A stretch of 54,988 nt of DNA from a bacterium (GTDB lineage: Bacteria; Armatimonadota; Chthonomonadetes; Chthonomonadales; Chthonomonadaceae). Positions within the stretch are counted from its first letter, which is position 1. Every line of letters starts with the position of its first letter. The stretch covers positions 1-54,988 of the forward strand of contig JAJYCW010000011.1 in the NCBI GenBank assembly GCA_021777995.1. The letters are read 5' to 3'. The notes under the pieces are model-generated. The model did not search any database. It saw only the letters and a list, made by a program, of their open reading frames with translations, and was not told the DNA's origin. Made by a program: the position numbers and the translations under genes. Positions 50,921 through 54,988 of this stretch are shown here, piece by piece.

Positions 50921-53827
50921 ATGTCTCAGTCAGAACACGGGGATCAACAACGGATCCTCGATGGACGGTCCCGCTGGAAGCAGAATAAGGGCACCGAGCA
51001 CCACAAGCACTCCGGTAGTAAAAGCTCCCACCAGTTGCGCGCATTGGGTTCTTTGGCGCACGATCTTACAGACCTAAAAGGCACGATAGTTTCGCTGGTT
51101 TCACAGTTTGTATTACCCTTGCTAAATTCAGATTGTGCCGCATTTATCGTTCCCAGTGACGAGTATCACACACCTAACATCCTCGCGCTGTACTCTAACT
51201 CCGGTATTTCAGCTGAGCTAAATTCGCACGCCGCCTTAGATCTTCTCAAATATGCGCGTGAATTACTGGATGAGAGTACCCTTTGGACCGGGGAGGGTGG
51301 TAATAGCTTTCCCAATGTACAGATAAAGAGCGGTGTGGATGGCAGCAGTATCCTAATGGCGGTGATAAACCACCGCGGTCGTTGCATTGGGATTTTCTCC
51401 GCATGTGTGACCTCAACCGAGGGATTTGATGACAATGACGAATCGTTTTTAGCAGCTTGTGCGGCTCTTGTATCCAGCACGCTGTCGACATATACTACAC
51501 TCTGCAATAATTGGCCCTGTGTTAAGCTAACCGACACCAAGGAATGCGGGGTGCTAACCGACCTAATTGTCGAAACCGCAGTTGGATTATCTGTGGACCT
51601 GATCTGCGCCGTGGATACCAACATGGCTGTCACCTATTTTAATGGTGCGTACGACGACTGCTTTTACAAGCATCATGGTGTTCGTTTAGCTGTGGGGCAA
51701 AAGATTGGTGATATTCTTACAAATTCGCCGGATAGGGAGAGAATAGTCAGTTCGTGGCATCGCGTGTTAACGACCGGAATGACCGTGCACGAACGGCGGG
51801 ACATTGTACATGATGGCGTTGAGGAAGTATATGCAACGTCTATTTCACCGCTGCGCGGCAAGAATCGCGAGGTATGCGGTGCCGTAATGCTGCTGCGCGA
51901 CATCACTGATCATATTACTGTTGCAAGACAAGTGAAACGGTCGCAAGAATTGCTCCAGAAATCACAACAAATAGCCCGCCTTGGCAGTTGGGAGATGGAT
52001 TTTACTTCCGGGAAGCTGAGTTGGTCCGATGAGATGTACGATCTGTTGTGCATTAGCAGAAGTACCGTCTCGCCGAGTTTTGATTACATACTGCAATCGT
52101 GCCATTACCATGACCGAGCTACCCTCGAGAACGCCGTAGCTTCGGCAAAATCAACCGGGCAGCCCTGGTCAATTGATTTCAGGTTAAAAACACCAGACGG
52201 CGTGCGATGGTTCTGCAGCATGGGCTCTCCCGTTGTTGGTAGTGAAGGGCATATCGCACGCTTTGAAGGCGTGTTAATGGATATAACAGCTCGCAAAACG
52301 GCGGAGCTTCATGCCGATAAGGTTCACAAGCAATTTGTGCAGTTCATGGACAACCCAAGTATTCTTGCATGGATCACCACTGTTGATACCGAGATTCACT
52401 ACATCAATGAGCCCTATGCAAGGATGTTTGGACTTACCGCTAGCGAACTCGTCGGTAAGAATGGCTACGACATGTTCCCAGAACACCAGCTTAAGGCAAT
52501 AATCGATCATAACAAAATGGTGGCTGCAACTGGCACAAGCCACGAGATGGAGGAGTCGCTTACAAGGCCGGACGGTACTCTTGGTACCTACCTGGTCCAA
52601 AAGTTTCCAATAACGAGTGACTCGGACGAGGTTCTGGTTGGCGGTATTGCAATTGATGTGACGTCGCAGAGGCAGTTACAGGCTGAGTTACTTCAGTCTC
52701 AAAAGATGGACGGAATCGGTCGACTTGCCGGTGGGATAGCACATGACTTCAATAACCTTCTGTCTGTTATTCTAGGATACGCAGAGTTAGTGCAGGAGAG
52801 CCTCGACCCGGTGGAAGTTCAAGCCGGAGTAGCCCAAATACAAAAAGCAGCACACCGCGCCGCAGCACTTACTAACCAATTACTCTCCTTTGCGCGTAAG
52901 CAAATTGTTTCCCCCACGTTAGTAGAGGTGGCAGATGTAATTGAGAATACGTTTTCAATGCTGAAGCCATTGATTGGTGACAACATTACATTTACTGTGG
53001 AAATCGTGCCCCACGAGGGACGGGTGCTCATAGATTCCAACCAGTTCGAACAGGTCGTCGTTAATCTGGTGGTGAACGCTAGAGATTCCATAGTTGGCCA
53101 TGGAACCGTGAAAATCACTGCCAGACCCGATTACTATGATGAACCGTTTAGGCATCCGTCGTTCGAAATTGCTGCTGGTGATTACACGCGAGTAGAAGTA
53201 ACCGATAGTGGAGGGGGTATGAGCCCCGAAACAATCTCCCACGCATTCGAGCCATTCTACACCACGAAGCCAAACGGCAAGGGGACTGGGCTTGGGTTGG
53301 CAACGGTATACGGCATAATTAAACAGAATCGCGGTTATGTATGGCTGGATTCAGTGCCTGGACTAGGTACCACAGCCACGATATTATTACCACTCACTTA
53401 CAATGCCGATGTGCTTAATGCACTTCCTGCACCCGTCGCAAATCGGGCAGGGAATGAAGTTATTATGGTAGTGGAAGACGAACACGTACTGAGAGTTCTA
53501 ACCGTAAATGCACTTACTGTTCGCGGTTATAAGGTTCTTGAAGCTTCTAATGGAAGAGAGGCACTGTCCATTGTTAGCGACCGCACGGTACGGATTGATT
53601 TGCTCATTACGGATTCGAACATGCCAGAAATGGGTGGCATTGAACTGGTGAGAAACTTGAGGAGCCTTAGGCCAGAATTACCGGTTATTATTTCAACGGG
53701 TTACTCACAAGAAATGACAGCCGCATCGGATGATGTGCCGGGGGATATTGAATTTCTTCTTAAGCCCTACACAATGGCGAAGCTTGCCGATAAGGTTTCA
53801 GAAGTCCTGCACCACCGCGCCAAATGA
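50921..53827 (+). CDS. Soluble hybrid histidine kinase with GAF, PAS and receiver domains
   Basis: A 968-residue sensor kinase with no membrane segments. Domains in order: a divergent GAF-like domain (about 45-195), PAS (about 215-335), PAS_3-type (about 345-460, GSWEMDF...GVRWFCSMG), a third PAS (about 470-590), a HisKA box with His608 in GGIAHDFNNLLSVILGYAE, an HATPase domain (about 690-815) with NLVVNARDS, DSGGGM and GKGTGLGLATVYGII, and a C-terminal receiver (about 845-960) with Asp898 in ITDSNMPEMGG and the Lys in LLKPY. All catalytic residues are intact. No separate response regulator lies nearby. The signal is unknown but should be cytoplasmic. Confidence 0.92.
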   Translation: MSQSEHGDQQRILDGRSRWKQNKGTEHHKHSGSKSSHQLRALGSLAHDLTDLKGTIVSLVSQFVLPLLNSDCAAFIVPSDEYHTPNILALYSNSGISAELNSHAALDLLKYARELLDESTLWTGEGGNSFPNVQIKSGVDGSSILMAVINHRGRCIGIFSACVTSTEGFDDNDESFLAACAALVSSTLSTYTTLCNNWPCVKLTDTKECGVLTDLIVETAVGLSVDLICAVDTNMAVTYFNGAYDDCFYKHHGVRLAVGQKIGDILTNSPDRERIVSSWHRVLTTGMTVHERRDIVHDGVEEVYATSISPLRGKNREVCGAVMLLRDITDHITVARQVKRSQELLQKSQQIARLGSWEMDFTSGKLSWSDEMYDLLCISRSTVSPSFDYILQSCHYHDRATLENAVASAKSTGQPWSIDFRLKTPDGVRWFCSMGSPVVGSEGHIARFEGVLMDITARKTAELHADKVHKQFVQFMDNPSILAWITTVDTEIHYINEPYARMFGLTASELVGKNGYDMFPEHQLKAIIDHNKMVAATGTSHEMEESLTRPDGTLGTYLVQKFPITSDSDEVLVGGIAIDVTSQRQLQAELLQSQKMDGIGRLAGGIAHDFNNLLSVILGYAELVQESLDPVEVQAGVAQIQKAAHRAAALTNQLLSFARKQIVSPTLVEVADVIENTFSMLKPLIGDNITFTVEIVPHEGRVLIDSNQFEQVVVNLVVNARDSIVGHGTVKITARPDYYDEPFRHPSFEIAAGDYTRVEVTDSGGGMSPETISHAFEPFYTTKPNGKGTGLGLATVYGIIKQNRGYVWLDSVPGLGTTATILLPLTYNADVLNALPAPVANRAGNEVIMVVEDEHVLRVLTVNALTVRGYKVLEASNGREALSIVSDRTVRIDLLITDSNMPEMGGIELVRNLRSLRPELPVIISTGYSQEMTAASDDVPGDIEFLLKPYTMAKLADKVSEVLHHRAK

Positions 53828-53890
53828 TAGCAACCTTGCATCTACAAATTGCCTGCAGACTCGCTTCCTAGCATAGATTATAGGATGTTG

Positions 53891-54805
53891 TCAGGAGTCT
53901 TGTAATACTGCGGACAGATATGGTTCGAGCCGCGAACGCAAGTGGTTTAACTGCTCCTCAGTTAGAACCTTAATTGGGGGACGCACGGAATATACAGGCT
54001 TGCCCCTCATGGTAATCACAGATTTGTTGACTGCGAATGGGGGAAAATCTTGCAGTATTGCCATCACCTCATCCAAAATGCGTTGTGCATTCCTGCTTCC
54101 GTTTACGTCCCCCGTCAGATACAACCTGCGGACATTGGCAACTAGCTCAGGAAAGCTGTTGGCCGTACCCGAAATGGACCCCGCACCTCCAGCCGCAGTT
54201 ATTAGATGCGTAAGGTGATCGTTTCCAGCGAATACCAATAGGTGCGGAAATGTGTTGACATATTGAACTGTGCCTTCCCAATTTCCTGTGCTGTCTTTTA
54301 ACCCTGCAAGATTGGGGTGGTGCTGCAGTTGTTCAATAACCGTATTGGTGATTGGCACCATTGAAAACTGGGGAATGTGGTAGAGGAGCACAGGAATATT
54401 AGCTGCATCAAGGACTCGTTCGAAATAGTCTACAATTCCCGCCTCTGTGGTCTGCTTGAAGAAAAATGGCGGAAGTACTAATGCAGCATCTGCACCGGCC
54501 GCGGCTGCATGCTTTGTAAGGACCACAGCATCCTTAACAGAGGCTGCACCGGTACCGGCGATTATTTTCAAGCCGCTGTTAGCAGCTAAAGCTGCATCAA
54601 CCAGCCGGTTACGCTCTTCAACTGACAGGCTTGTACCTTCGCCATTCGTCCCGGATACCACCACACCGTCAATGCCTGACTGCTTCTGCCAGTGCAGCAG
54701 CTCCGGTAAGCCAGAGTATGCCACCTCGCCGGTAGCCTCAAAAGGAGTGAGAATTGCTGTAAATAGACCGGCAAGTTGCGGGAATCTTGGAGTTAGGTCT
54801 GTCAT
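53891..54805 (-). CDS. DapA/dihydrodipicolinate synthase superfamily aldolase
   Basis: A 304-residue (beta/alpha)8 lyase of the DapA/NanA superfamily. GLFTAILTPF opens it, SGTNGEGTSLSVEER (47-61) is the pyruvate-binding loop, LLYHIPQFS carries the catalytic Tyr, and Lys170 in GLKDSTGNW forms the Schiff base. True DapA enzymes usually have GTTGE and an Arg after the YxxP loop (YNxPxRT); here these read GTNGE and YHIPQFS. It may therefore be a keto-sugar-acid aldolase or N-acetylneuraminate-lyase-like enzyme rather than the lysine enzyme, although dapB is near. An AAAGGG site precedes the ATG. Confidence 0.8.
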   Translation of the reverse strand: MTDLTPRFPQLAGLFTAILTPFEATGEVAYSGLPELLHWQKQSGIDGVVVSGTNGEGTSLSVEERNRLVDAALAANSGLKIIAGTGAASVKDAVVLTKHAAAAGADAALVLPPFFFKQTTEAGIVDYFERVLDAANIPVLLYHIPQFSMVPITNTVIEQLQHHPNLAGLKDSTGNWEGTVQYVNTFPHLLVFAGNDHLTHLITAAGGAGSISGTANSFPELVANVRRLYLTGDVNGSRNAQRILDEVMAILQDFPPFAVNKSVITMRGKPVYSVRPPIKVLTEEQLNHLRSRLEPYLSAVLQDS

Positions 54806-54819
54806 AGGTTCGTACCCTT

Positions 54820-54988
54820 TTATTGTTTTGTCCCTGCGCTGGTTGACAAACTTGGCTTGACGGTCACAGGTGACGGTGGTGGCTGGGACAGGTCTTTGTC
54901 CTTAAGGAAATTGTGTCGGTAGATGCACAGCTTAATAATGTCTCGCTCATACGGAGCAGCTGCTGCAATGGTTGTTAGGTTATGTTCC
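54820..54988 (-). CDS. C-terminal end of an unidentified protein
   Basis: An open minus-strand frame enters from the right edge and encodes the last 55 residues of a protein ending at TAA (54820-54822). The tail contains APYERDIIKLCIYRHNF and a Pro/Ser/Thr-rich end (SQPPPSPVTVKPSLSTS). I cannot assign it. Its stop lies 14 bp before the ATG of the aldolase gene and overlaps that gene's AAAGGG ribosome site, so the two are probably one operon. Confidence 0.55.
   Translation of the reverse strand, partial: EHNLTTIAAAAPYERDIIKLCIYRHNFLKDKDLSQPPPSPVTVKPSLSTSAGTKQ

Noticed and set aside
1-54988. CRISPR arrays, insertion sequences, prophage or integron
   Set aside because: I found no spaced direct repeats, transposase, integrase or phage genes. 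The window looks like uninterrupted core and accessory chromosome.

Overview
The window looks like ordinary chromosome from a bacterium of the Armatimonadota or a near relative. This is an inference. The best evidence is the pair of prepilin-type proteins at 31740 and 33787: the second carries the [12 protein letters not shown] stretch and the H-X9-DG motif that are abundant in Armatimonadota and Planctomycetota. Lipoproteins, secreted glycosidases and LacI/GntR-type regulators fit the same picture. Base composition is close to balanced. I see no insertion sequences, phage genes, CRISPR arrays or rRNA. Seven genes, an unusually high number, appear to start at TTG behind good Shine-Dalgarno sequences.

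Layout. 1-10 kb: the end of a C26 glutamine amidotransferase, a large DUF2325 protein, tRNA-Gln with a perfect consensus promoter, a purine permease, a secreted BSP-type metalloprotease, an alpha-L-fucosidase, a phosphopantetheinyl transferase and the RelA/SpoT alarmone enzyme. 10-17 kb: riboflavin synthase, a MOSC protein, an aminotransferase coupled to an exported unknown protein, a 368-residue unknown protein, twin exported cyclophilins and a small secreted HExxH protein. 17-23 kb: a tight housekeeping run of ricT, an fmdB-type zinc ribbon gene, metG, pdxT, truB and ribF, most with overlapping or near-touching ends. 22.6-26.9 kb (minus strand): ilvD, a GHL10 glycosidase-like protein and a PhnP-like metallo-beta-lactamase-fold hydrolase.

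27-30 kb: a membrane-anchored HEAT/TlpA protein translationally coupled to a fusion of MogA/MoaB with the C-terminal domain of the nickel-pincer protein LarC, under a perfect CRP-type palindrome. I regard this as the most interesting gene in the window. 30.6-38.4 kb: a sugar-nucleotide epimerase followed by a glycan-related block of prepilin, LacI regulator, H-X9-DG prepilin, lipoprotein, secreted GH13 amylase and a GntR/LacI chimeric regulator. Both regulator genes have perfect TTGACA-N17-TATAAT promoters overlaid by palindromes, and the LacI palindrome recurs upstream of the H-X9-DG prepilin gene. 38.5-45.8 kb (minus strand): a six-gene peptide-type ABC transporter operon ending in an MFS carrier. 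46-50.7 kb: a GMC oxidoreductase with its small subunit, an M16 protease, dapB and a MUG-family DNA glycosylase lacking the usual catalytic Asn. 50.9-55 kb: a soluble hybrid histidine kinase, a DapA-superfamily aldolase and the end of one further gene.
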